This document shows, in pieces, positions 45,425 through 52,976 of a stretch of DNA of 64,000 nucleotides. The DNA comes from Candidatus Binatia bacterium (GTDB lineage: Bacteria; Desulfobacterota; Binatia; UBA12015). The stretch is taken from the NCBI GenBank assembly GCA_029243485.1, contig JAQWRY010000086.1:124001-188000 (forward strand). The letters are read 5' to 3'. Made by a program: the position numbers and the translations under genes. How positions within the stretch are numbered: position 1 is the stretch's first letter; every line of letters begins with the position of its first letter. A model generated the notes under the pieces. That model made no database searches. It saw only the letters and a program-made list of their open reading frames with translations, and had not been told where the DNA came from.

Positions 45425-46705
45425 ATGAAGTTTCCGAGCGAAGAGAGGTTCCTCCAATACTGCACCAGCAAGCGAAGAACGTATCTTCGCCAGCTGTTCG
45501 AGCGGCGAAATCCGCGTGGATTCTACGACCTCTGGCACGGCGAGTTGGTCCTTTCGGGGACGCCCTTTGAAGTCGCGGGTGTCTCCCGAGCCCGTTGCCG
45601 GCGCCTGGGACGGGAGCTCCGCTGGCTGCTTCTGCAGGATCTCCACCGGGTGGTGCGCAACGTCGTTCCCGAGTTCTCTCCCGCTCCCCACTCGGTCCTG
45701 GACCGGTTGCCGGGCGCCATGCAGCAGGCTCGTGTCGCGAGGTCCATGCTCATCGCGGGCGAACCGGGTGTCGGCAAGGAGCAGCTTGCCATTCTGCTCC
45801 ACGTCCTCTCCGGGAGACCGGGCGCCCTCGTCCGGGTGGCCGCCGCAGAGCTCGGCCGCGAGGGAGGTACGCCGACGCGGCAGCTCATGCCGGAGCGCGG
45901 CTCGGTCTTCATCCACGACCTCGAACGGCTGGCGCCGCAGGCCCAGGAGGAGCTCCTCACCTTCCTCAACGGGGATGCCAGGCGCCGCAACCTTCTCTTT
46001 TTCGTCGGCACGCAGGCCGAACCGAGGGAACTTGTAAGCCGGCACGGCATCCGCCGAGATCTCTTCGTCCGGGTCAGCCAGACGGAAGTCCGGCTGCCGT
46101 CGCTCGAGCAGGAGATGGACGCGCTCCCTGAGTTCGTGGCCGACATCGTCTACGACCTGGTCCGCATCTCCCCGGAAGAGCTAGCGATTCTCCGCGAGCA
46201 GGCCGAGGCGCTCGCCGCCGTCTGGAGGCGCGGGAAGAGTATCCCCGTGCCTGCGGGCTACGACTTCGTATCCGAGGCGCTCTCCTACGTGCTCTGGGAT
46301 GCACGCAGGGCGCGTGCCGCAGCACTCCTCGGACCGGACCTCGACCGGGAGCTCGACGGCGCCGCGACGGCGGAAAACCATCGCGGCGTCCGTGACCTCG
46401 TCGCACGAGCCACGACCCTACGGCAGCGCAGCGGAACGAGCCAATCGACCCAGACAACGGCCGCGCCCGACCGCTCGGTCCAGCAGGCTGACCCGGCCAG
46501 CGCGGCGTCTCGCGGCCCAGTCGATACCGTTCCCACCCACCTCGGTCACGACGCGCTGTTGCGCGCGTACTACTCGGCGCTCCTGCGCGAAGAAGGTGAG
46601 GACATCGAACGGGTCGCCCTCCGGGCCGGCCGCGGTGTCGCGTGGGTCCATGCCGAACTCGAGCGGCTCTCACTCCGTCGCGTGCAAGCAGCGCCGCGCG
46701 CCTGA
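45425..46705 (+). CDS. Degenerate sigma-54-activator-like AAA+ ATPase
   Basis: A 426-residue protein from ATG 45425. An N-terminal ~100 residues are basic and unassigned (FPSEERFLQYCTSKRRTYLRQLFERR). An enhancer-binding-protein-like AAA+ core follows, with Walker A-like GEPGVGKE at 112-119 and Walker B-like VFIHDLERL at 161-169. The GAFTGA loop region is lost. NGDARRRNLLFFVGTQ corresponds to sensor I. After a Gln/Thr-rich linker comes a Fis-like C-terminus (DIERVALRAGRGVAWVHAELERLSLRR). Loss of the sigma-54 contact loop argues against direct RpoN activation. Instead it may bind DNA or control another ATPase. It is divergent from the PPIase lipoprotein gene. Confidence 0.72.
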   Translation: MKFPSEERFLQYCTSKRRTYLRQLFERRNPRGFYDLWHGELVLSGTPFEVAGVSRARCRRLGRELRWLLLQDLHRVVRNVVPEFSPAPHSVLDRLPGAMQQARVARSMLIAGEPGVGKEQLAILLHVLSGRPGALVRVAAAELGREGGTPTRQLMPERGSVFIHDLERLAPQAQEELLTFLNGDARRRNLLFFVGTQAEPRELVSRHGIRRDLFVRVSQTEVRLPSLEQEMDALPEFVADIVYDLVRISPEELAILREQAEALAAVWRRGKSIPVPAGYDFVSEALSYVLWDARRARAAALLGPDLDRELDGAATAENHRGVRDLVARATTLRQRSGTSQSTQTTAAPDRSVQQADPASAASRGPVDTVPTHLGHDALLRAYYSALLREEGEDIERVALRAGRGVAWVHAELERLSLRRVQAAPRA

Positions 46706-46901
46706 TCGCTACACGTCGCGAGCGCTTTTCACAGTTGCACCCGGCCGCCGCATGAGACAACATCCTTGCACTTCTTGGATGTGGTATTACCTCTCATCAA
46801 GCATAAATAAGAACGGAACGACCGTAAAGTCGGCCAATGGTCACGCGTCCGACCTCGGGCCGGAACTGGCGCTGAACGTTCCGATCTCGAAAGGGTTCGA
46901 A

Positions 46902-47165
46902 ATGGACGACGTGTTGCGCCAAGCGGAAGCTCTGCTCCGCTTCTCCGGTGAAGTCGAGAACCGCATGGCCGAGAGTGGCCTCGGAGGCGTAACCGGCGTC
47001 ATCGAACGATACGTCCAGCTCCGCCAGGCACTCGATCGGCTGAGTCAGCGTGAGCTCGACTGGGCAAAGGGCGAAGTCGATCGCCTGATCGAAACGCTGA
47101 ACGCGGTCGCGGAGCAGCTCGAACAGCTCCGCGCGATCAAGCTCGCGATCGTCGACCCGAACTGA
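46902..47165 (+). CDS. Small helical (coiled-coil) hypothetical protein
   Basis: About 87 residues from ATG 46902, with AAAGGG 8 bases upstream. The whole protein is helical with heptad character (VLRQAEALLRFSGEVENRMAE, IERYVQLRQALDRLSQRELDWAKGEVDRLIETLNAVAEQLEQL). An upstream ATG at 46752 would add 50 unordered residues and is less likely. It overlaps the 3' end of the convergent VanZ-like gene by 29 bases. No family is recognised. It may be a scaffold or a small regulator. Confidence 0.55.
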   Translation: MDDVLRQAEALLRFSGEVENRMAESGLGGVTGVIERYVQLRQALDRLSQRELDWAKGEVDRLIETLNAVAEQLEQLRAIKLAIVDPN

Positions 47166-47598
47166 CGGGCCACCCTAGCGAGACGGCGACGCCTGCAGCG
47201 ATCGCGGCCCCCAGCGTATCGAGAAGAACGTCCTGCACTGCGCTCGTTCGACTCGCGACGAACGCTTGGTGAAACTCGTCGGTCGCGGCGTACGACGCGC
47301 AGAGTGCGACGGCCCAAAGTCCGAGCTGCACGGGACTTCGCTCGTCGTCTGCCAGGGCCCGCAGCATGAGCAGCGACAGAATCGCGTACTCGGTCACATG
47401 CGCGAGCTTTCGAACCAATCCGTGTGCGAACTCGATCTGCTCCGCATCTGCCCACGGCAACAACAGTTCCAGAAGGGGGAAGAGGAACCGACTCGTTCCC
47501 GTGCCGCTGAAGCTGTCGGTCGAAAAGAGGAAGATCACCGAGGCCCAGACTGCGACCGGCCCCCAGCGCGACAGCGCGCTCGGCCTCGTGTGGGTCAG
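47137..47598 (-). CDS. VanZ-like membrane protein
   Basis: About 153 residues. VanZ-family spans are visible: RWGPVAVWASVIFLFSTDSFSGTG, RKLAHVTEYAILSLLMLRAL, LGLWAVALCASYAATDEFHQAFV and SAVQDVLLDTLGAAIAAGV; the KLAHVTEY and DEFHQ motifs are diagnostic. No ATG, GTG or TTG stands at the expected start. A CTG at 47598 overlaps the VKOR-DsbA stop as CTGA, and I assume it as a coupled start; a GTG inside the first span would truncate the protein. VanZ proteins are linked to teicoplanin resistance in Enterococcus, but function here is unknown. Confidence 0.72.
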   Translation of the reverse strand: MTHTRPSALSRWGPVAVWASVIFLFSTDSFSGTGTSRFLFPLLELLLPWADAEQIEFAHGLVRKLAHVTEYAILSLLMLRALADDERSPVQLGLWAVALCASYAATDEFHQAFVASRTSAVQDVLLDTLGAAIAAGVAVSLGWPVSSGRRSRA

Positions 47599-48845
47599 GG
47601 CGTCGCAGCCTGGGCGGCCTGGGCCGCAAGACGCTCCCGCTCGATCGCCAAGGCGTACCGGTACTGCTCGGGTCGGGAGAATCCACCCTTGATCCGACGC
47701 CCATTGATGAACAGGGTCGGCGTGGACTCGACGCCGGCGTCGAGACCGTCTCGAACGTCTTTCTTCACCGACGCCATGGCGTCGGGCGACGCGACGCACT
47801 TGTCGTAGGCGGCCATGTCAAGGCCCGCCTGCTGGGCGAAGGAACTCAAGTCGGCTGTCGCAAGGTCGTCCTGGTTCGTAAAGGCCAGGTAACTGAACGC
47901 GGCGTCCTTGCCCTGCCGGCTGGCACACTCGGAGGCCACAGCCACCTGGCACGCCACCACGTGGTTGCGGGATTCGATCGCGGGATTGCAGTCGGCATTC
48001 AGCGGGAAGTTCCGGTGAATCACACGCACGTCACCCGGACCCTCTGCGATCACGCTACTCAGGTCGAGAAAGGCTCGCCGGCAATAAGGACACTGGTAAT
48101 CCGAGAACTCCACGATCGTGATGGGAACCGGAGCCACCGAGGCATGTCGCTCGTCGATTGGAGGGTCCACGACGGGCTGAGAAATGTAGTACGCGTAGAA
48201 ACGGGGATCGTCCCTCTTGATCCCTTCGACCGTCACCGGCCCCGACGAGGAACCGCCCCCCTGAGCCACCGCAAGCAGGGCGATCCCGACAGCCGTGCCG
48301 GCAGCCGCAATGCCCAGGAAGCGTCCGGCCGCGAAACCGCTGCGGTCGCCCGTAGCGAGGATCCGGAAGAGGGCCAGCGCACCGCCGAACAGTGCGAGGC
48401 TCACGACATCCAACGAAAGGCACATCGGGCAGAACACCCCGATGGCGAACGTGGAGACTGCGAAGAAGTAGAGCGATACGGCGAGAATCGAGCCGGTCAA
48501 TGCCAGCAGCGCCGTCGCGGCGGGGAGTCGATCCTTGGCGGGCGACCGCATCACGTAAACGGAAACGGCGGCCGTGCCGAGATAGGCCAGGAGCGCCCAG
48601 GCGCCCACCGGGGCCCCGAGGAAATTCGCGTACGAACTCCCCAGAACCATGTCGCAGGACATCCCCTCGGAGATGTCGCAGAAACTGGTGTAGTCGCCCT
48701 GGCTTGCTGCCAGTTGTTGGTGGATATAGAGCACCACCGACCCGAGAATCATGCCCACGATCGAGAGGACCAAGGCAAGGGCGGGCAGGGCTCCGGTGGC
48801 TGGCGTCGCGGACGAGGAACTAGAGGTGCGACGGGCGTCTGACAT
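47595..48845 (-). CDS. VKOR-DsbA fusion: disulfide-bond-forming enzyme
   Basis: A 416-residue inner-membrane protein that joins a vitamin K epoxide reductase-like domain (residues about 20-195) to a DsbA-like thioredoxin domain (about 230-410). The VKOR part has loop cysteines C56 and C64 and the quinone-side CPMC at 139-142. The DsbA part has CPYC at 252-255 and a cis-Pro region STPTLFI. Such fusions oxidise periplasmic cysteines and pass electrons to quinone. The start ATG shares two bases with the ATG of the divergent glycosyltransferase. The stop overlaps the VanZ-like gene. Confidence 0.94.
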   Translation of the reverse strand: MSDARRTSSSSSATPATGALPALALVLSIVGMILGSVVLYIHQQLAASQGDYTSFCDISEGMSCDMVLGSSYANFLGAPVGAWALLAYLGTAAVSVYVMRSPAKDRLPAATALLALTGSILAVSLYFFAVSTFAIGVFCPMCLSLDVVSLALFGGALALFRILATGDRSGFAAGRFLGIAAAGTAVGIALLAVAQGGGSSSGPVTVEGIKRDDPRFYAYYISQPVVDPPIDERHASVAPVPITIVEFSDYQCPYCRRAFLDLSSVIAEGPGDVRVIHRNFPLNADCNPAIESRNHVVACQVAVASECASRQGKDAAFSYLAFTNQDDLATADLSSFAQQAGLDMAAYDKCVASPDAMASVKKDVRDGLDAGVESTPTLFINGRRIKGGFSRPEQYRYALAIERERLAAQAAQAATP

Positions 48846-51800
48846 GACCTGTGCCGATCGTAGCCACGCCCCAGCTGAGATTCAACGCATCCCCTCCGGG
48901 CGGCGCGGCCTGAGTCTGCTGCTGGTTGGAATCGTCCTTCTGGTGGCGGTGCCGCCGGCGAGCGCCCGAGACCTCATCGTCAACGGCGGATTGACCGCCG
49001 GGACCAACGACCAGCCCAATGCCTGGAAGCCGGATCTCTGGAGCCCCTCGAAGGGCACCGCGTTCGAGTGGAAGAAGGGCGAGGGCACGCCGGGCATCCT
49101 CGTCGTCCGGAATCTCCGCCCGAACGACTCTCGCTGGGTCCAGGACGTCGCCGTCGAGCCCAACCGCTGGTACCGGCTCTCGGGCTTCATCCGGGCCGTA
49201 GGGGTCTCGGAGGAGGGCGTCGGCGCCAACCTGGCGCTGATGCGCGGGTTCGACCACAGCGAGGCGCTGAAGGGGGACACCGAATGGACCCCCGTCGGGC
49301 TGTGGTTCAAGACCAAAGGCGAGAGGAGCGTAAAGGTTGCCTGCCGCCTCGGCGGCTTCGGCCAGATCTCGGCGGGAGAGGCCTGGTGCACGGGCATCCG
49401 TCTCGAGCAGCAGGCCGGGCCTCCGCTGAACGCCAACTACGTCTACGGCCCGATCGAGGAATCCACGGCGCCCGTCGGTTTCCCCACGGCGCTCGGACTC
49501 TTTCTGCTGCTGCTCTACGGAATCGGTCATCACGGACGCGTGGGCACCCACGCACCGCGCGGGGAGCGCATGCTCTTCGCCGGGATCCTCTTGGTCGTTC
49601 TCGCCGCGAAGATCGCCGCAGCCCCGCACTTCCAATACAAGGTCGACGTCGGGACGTACTCCGCCTGGGCGATGCGGCTCGCCACCGAGGGCCCCGCGCG
49701 CTTCTACGCGCCGAACTACTTCGCCGACTACCCGCCGGGCTACATGTACGTCCTGTGGGGTGTCGGCCTGCTCGCGAAGACGCTCGGCATCCCGTCCGGC
49801 TCGGACGGCTTCATCATCCTGCTGAAACTCCCGGCCCTGCTTACCGATGCCGCGGTCTCCTGGCTGCTGTACGCGCGTCTGCGCGGGACGGAGAAGAAGC
49901 TCGCGTGGAGCGCGGCTCTCGCGTTCACTCTGAACCCCGCACTTCTCTTTAACTCGGCGGTGTGGGGACAAACCGACTCGGTCCTCGCACTCCTCGTGCT
50001 CCTCGCGGTCCTCGCGCAGGGCGAGCGGCGCTTCGAACTCTCATGGATCTTCGCGGCGCTTGCCGTGCTCACGAAGCCCCAGGCCCTTCTCCTCGTCCCC
50101 CTGCTGCTCTTCTGGCCCCGAGGTTGGTGGAAGAGTGGCCGGCCGCTGTCCTGCCTCCTCGCCGTTCTCGCAGTGGTGTTCACGATCGCGGACCCATTCC
50201 GAGGAGATCGGCCATGGATGTGGCTCGTCGACCTCTACTTCGGGACGACAGGGTACTACGCAGAGACCTCGGTCAACGCGATGAACCTCGCGGCGCTCCT
50301 CTTCGGGATGCGCCACAACGACGCCGAGATCACACTCGGGATTTCCGCGAACAACTGGGGCTTAGGGATCGGCCTCCTGATCGGCCTCGGATTCTTCGTC
50401 GCGTACCTCTTGCGACGCGATCGCCTACTCTACATCAACCTCTTCGCGTCCGCGACGCTCGTTTCCTTCCTGTGCCTCACGCGGATGCACGAACGCTACC
50501 TCTACCCGTTCTTCGTCTTCGGAGCGCTGGTCGGCGTGACCGGATCGGTCGGCGTTCTGTACTGGAGCCTGTCGGCGCTTTTCCTTGCCAACGAGCTGAT
50601 CGTCTACCTGCACCAGCAGACCGCTACCGCCGGGCCGGACTGGCTCTGGCGAACGGTGGCGGCCTTGAACACGGCCTGCATGTTCGCGTGGCTCGGGGTC
50701 ACGTGGCAGATGGCCCGTGGTCGGCTCACGGCCCCCGGACTCACGGCACTCGAGCAGGACGATGCCGCCTGGCTCCGCTCGCTCTCGATGGACGGTCCGA
50801 CGAGTCCGATCAACGCACCATCCACGACGACCGAGAAGAAGGAGGGCATCCTCTCCCTTGCGTGGATCCGAGCTGAGTTGGTCTTCCTCCTCGGCCTCAC
50901 CGCCGTAGCCTTCGGGCTGCGAACTTACGCCATCGATCAGCCCATCGATCTCGTGTTCGATGAGGTCTACTTCGTCGAACAAGCGCGGAACTACTTGAAC
51001 GGGGTCGACTTCCTCGATCCGCATCCTCCGTTCGCCAAGCTCATGATCGGACTCGGCATCGGGACCGTAGGCGACACGCCGTTCGGCTGGCGCATCATGA
51101 ACGCGATCGTCGGAACGGTGCTCGTCGTGCTGATGTACATCTTGGCCCGGGAGCTCTTTCAGCGTCGCGTGGCCGCGGCCATGGCCGCCCTGTTCGTCAC
51201 CATCGACGGCCTCTGCATCGTGGATTCCCGGATCGCCGTCATCGACATCCACTACGTCACATGGGCCGTCGCCGCGTACATCCTGACGATCCGGTTGATT
51301 CGGCGGAAGCTGTACCAAGACGTTCCCCGCCTCCTCCTCATCGGGTTGGTGCTCGGGATCTCCGTCGGCTCCAAGCTTTACATCCCATTCTTCAGCTTCC
51401 TGTTGGTGCTCGGCGCGTTGACCGTCACGGGACGGAACGAGGCCCTACGACGCCAGGAGTCCGTGGTCCGCTTCCTCCTGAAGCCGGTCCTCATCGTGGG
51501 CTGGTTCGCCTTCGGCATCTACGTTCTGACCTACACACCCCACTACCTCTGGGGCTGGTGGCACTCCCCGATCGATCTCGTCAACTACATCTTGGTCGAA
51601 GTGCCGAACTACCAATCCGCCGTCGCCGACGCGGCGCACCCGTATTCGTCGAAGTGGTACACGTGGCCGCTTCTTCTCCGGCCTGTCTGGTATTTCTGGA
51701 AGGACCCGGGGCCGGCTCCCGGCATGGTCGTCGGGATCTGGGGCTCGGGAAATCCCGCCGTGTGGTGGGCCGCCGTACCGGCCTTGCTGTTCGCATCGTG

Positions 51801-52284
51801 GCACGCGGTCCGCGAGCGGCGCATGGCGCTCGGCTTCGTCGCCGCCGGCTGGCTCCTCCACCTCGCGCCGTGGGTCGGCATCGGCCGGACGCTCTTCCTG
51901 TACCACTACCTTCCCTCGCTCCTCTTCGCGTTCCTCGCGCTCGCGTGGCTTCTGGACCGGCTGTGGAACGGGGAGGGCTCGAAGGTCGAGCGCGGCCTCG
52001 CTGGCTCCGCCCTCCTCGCAAGTCTCTTCCCGGTCGTGACCGCGACCACCGGGACGCTCGGCACCATCGTCTTCCTCGCGCTGCTGGTGACCTACTACTT
52101 GTTGGTCAACTTAGGACGCGTCGACCCCATTCGGCTCGGTCGCGTCACCGTCGGTGTCTACTGCGTCGCGATTCTCGCGATTTCCTGGTACTTCCTGCCA
52201 ATCTGGCTCGGGATTCCCGTGACCAAGCAGGCCTGGCAGGCCCGCATGTGGATCTCGGGATCCGGCATCATGAATTGGATCTGA
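48844..52284 (+). CDS. Giant double glycosyltransferase: exported module + GT-C (ALG/PIG-M-like) + PMT-type O-mannosyltransferase
   Basis: A 1146-residue membrane protein. Signal/anchor about 20-41; exported beta-rich module about 42-200 (paired C167 and C182); membrane span near 205-225. First GT-C domain about 235-640 has periplasmic-loop D268 (KVDVGTYSAW) and D295-YPPGY, as in dolichol-type GPI/ALG transferases. A polar linker follows at ~640-690. The second GT-C domain is PMT/GT39: FDEVYF with D706-E707, H727-PPFAK and GWRIMNAIVGTVLV, about ten spans, which is the protein O-mannosyltransferase signature. Polyprenyl-phosphate-mannose would be the donor. Such a triple fusion is not one I recognise. 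Stop overlaps the next gene (TGATG). Confidence 0.85.
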   Translation: MTCADRSHAPAEIQRIPSGRRGLSLLLVGIVLLVAVPPASARDLIVNGGLTAGTNDQPNAWKPDLWSPSKGTAFEWKKGEGTPGILVVRNLRPNDSRWVQDVAVEPNRWYRLSGFIRAVGVSEEGVGANLALMRGFDHSEALKGDTEWTPVGLWFKTKGERSVKVACRLGGFGQISAGEAWCTGIRLEQQAGPPLNANYVYGPIEESTAPVGFPTALGLFLLLLYGIGHHGRVGTHAPRGERMLFAGILLVVLAAKIAAAPHFQYKVDVGTYSAWAMRLATEGPARFYAPNYFADYPPGYMYVLWGVGLLAKTLGIPSGSDGFIILLKLPALLTDAAVSWLLYARLRGTEKKLAWSAALAFTLNPALLFNSAVWGQTDSVLALLVLLAVLAQGERRFELSWIFAALAVLTKPQALLLVPLLLFWPRGWWKSGRPLSCLLAVLAVVFTIADPFRGDRPWMWLVDLYFGTTGYYAETSVNAMNLAALLFGMRHNDAEITLGISANNWGLGIGLLIGLGFFVAYLLRRDRLLYINLFASATLVSFLCLTRMHERYLYPFFVFGALVGVTGSVGVLYWSLSALFLANELIVYLHQQTATAGPDWLWRTVAALNTACMFAWLGVTWQMARGRLTAPGLTALEQDDAAWLRSLSMDGPTSPINAPSTTTEKKEGILSLAWIRAELVFLLGLTAVAFGLRTYAIDQPIDLVFDEVYFVEQARNYLNGVDFLDPHPPFAKLMIGLGIGTVGDTPFGWRIMNAIVGTVLVVLMYILARELFQRRVAAAMAALFVTIDGLCIVDSRIAVIDIHYVTWAVAAYILTIRLIRRKLYQDVPRLLLIGLVLGISVGSKLYIPFFSFLLVLGALTVTGRNEALRRQESVVRFLLKPVLIVGWFAFGIYVLTYTPHYLWGWWHSPIDLVNYILVEVPNYQSAVADAAHPYSSKWYTWPLLLRPVWYFWKDPGPAPGMVVGIWGSGNPAVWWAAVPALLFASWHAVRERRMALGFVAAGWLLHLAPWVGIGRTLFLYHYLPSLLFAFLALAWLLDRLWNGEGSKVERGLAGSALLASLFPVVTATTGTLGTIVFLALLVTYYLLVNLGRVDPIRLGRVTVGVYCVAILAISWYFLPIWLGIPVTKQAWQARMWISGSGIMNWI

Positions 52285-52976
52285 TGGGCATGCGAATCGC
52301 ACTCCTCATTGCCGCGGCGCTTCTCCTCACAGGACTGTGTGCAGGCTCCGCTCACGCCACGCGAGAGTTGGTCCGCAACCCGCTGCTCAGCCAGGGCAAG
52401 GACGGCAAGCCGCTCCACTGGAAACCCGAAGGCTACCGCATGGAGCCCACCGTCACGGTCTTCGGTTGGAACGTCGACGACTCGAAGATCGGCGTGATCG
52501 AAATCGAGAACAAGGTCGCTAACGATGCACGCTACGTGCAGTCCGTGCCGGTCTCGCCCGACACCTGGTACCACGTGAGCGGCTGGGGCCGGGCCGAAAA
52601 CGTCGGTGCGACGAGCATGGGGCTGTACCTCTCCGTCCTCGGGACGTTCCACAACTCGCGAGACCTTCGCGGCACACTCGGGTGGCAGCCTCTGAGTTTC
52701 TGGGTGAGGACCGGGGGCTTGGAGACGAAGTTGAAGATCTCGTGTCGACTCGGCGGCTACAGCTCGCTGAATACCGGCAAGGGATGGTGCACCGGGATCT
52801 CCGTCATGGCCGCCGGAAGTCCCGAGCCGAGCAGGTACGTGTACGGAAGCACAGCGGCCCAGCAGCTCAGCGGGGGCCCCTTCGGAATCCAGGCCATCGC
52901 GGTGCTCCTCGTGCTCGGTGCACTGCTGCTGATCTGGCGTTACGTGCTTCCACCGTCGAAGCAGATTCCCGAATGA
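52284..52976 (+). CDS. Membrane-anchored paralogue of the exported module of the glycosyltransferase
   Basis: A 230-residue protein: signal peptide (RIALLIAAALLLTGLCAGSAHA), exported beta-rich domain about 25-190, and C-terminal span (IQAIAVLLVLGALLLIWRYVL) with a short basic tail. The exported domain aligns with residues 42-200 of the upstream protein. Both begin R-(D/E)-L with N three residues on, share WY-x-(L/V)-SG, CRLGG, (A/G)WCTGI and YVYG, and keep two cysteines (C154, C169) the same 14 residues apart as C167/C182. The fold resembles a carbohydrate-binding jelly roll. It may present a glycan or hold the substrate. It overlaps both neighbours. Confidence 0.8.
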   Translation: MGMRIALLIAAALLLTGLCAGSAHATRELVRNPLLSQGKDGKPLHWKPEGYRMEPTVTVFGWNVDDSKIGVIEIENKVANDARYVQSVPVSPDTWYHVSGWGRAENVGATSMGLYLSVLGTFHNSRDLRGTLGWQPLSFWVRTGGLETKLKISCRLGGYSSLNTGKGWCTGISVMAAGSPEPSRYVYGSTAAQQLSGGPFGIQAIAVLLVLGALLLIWRYVLPPSKQIPE

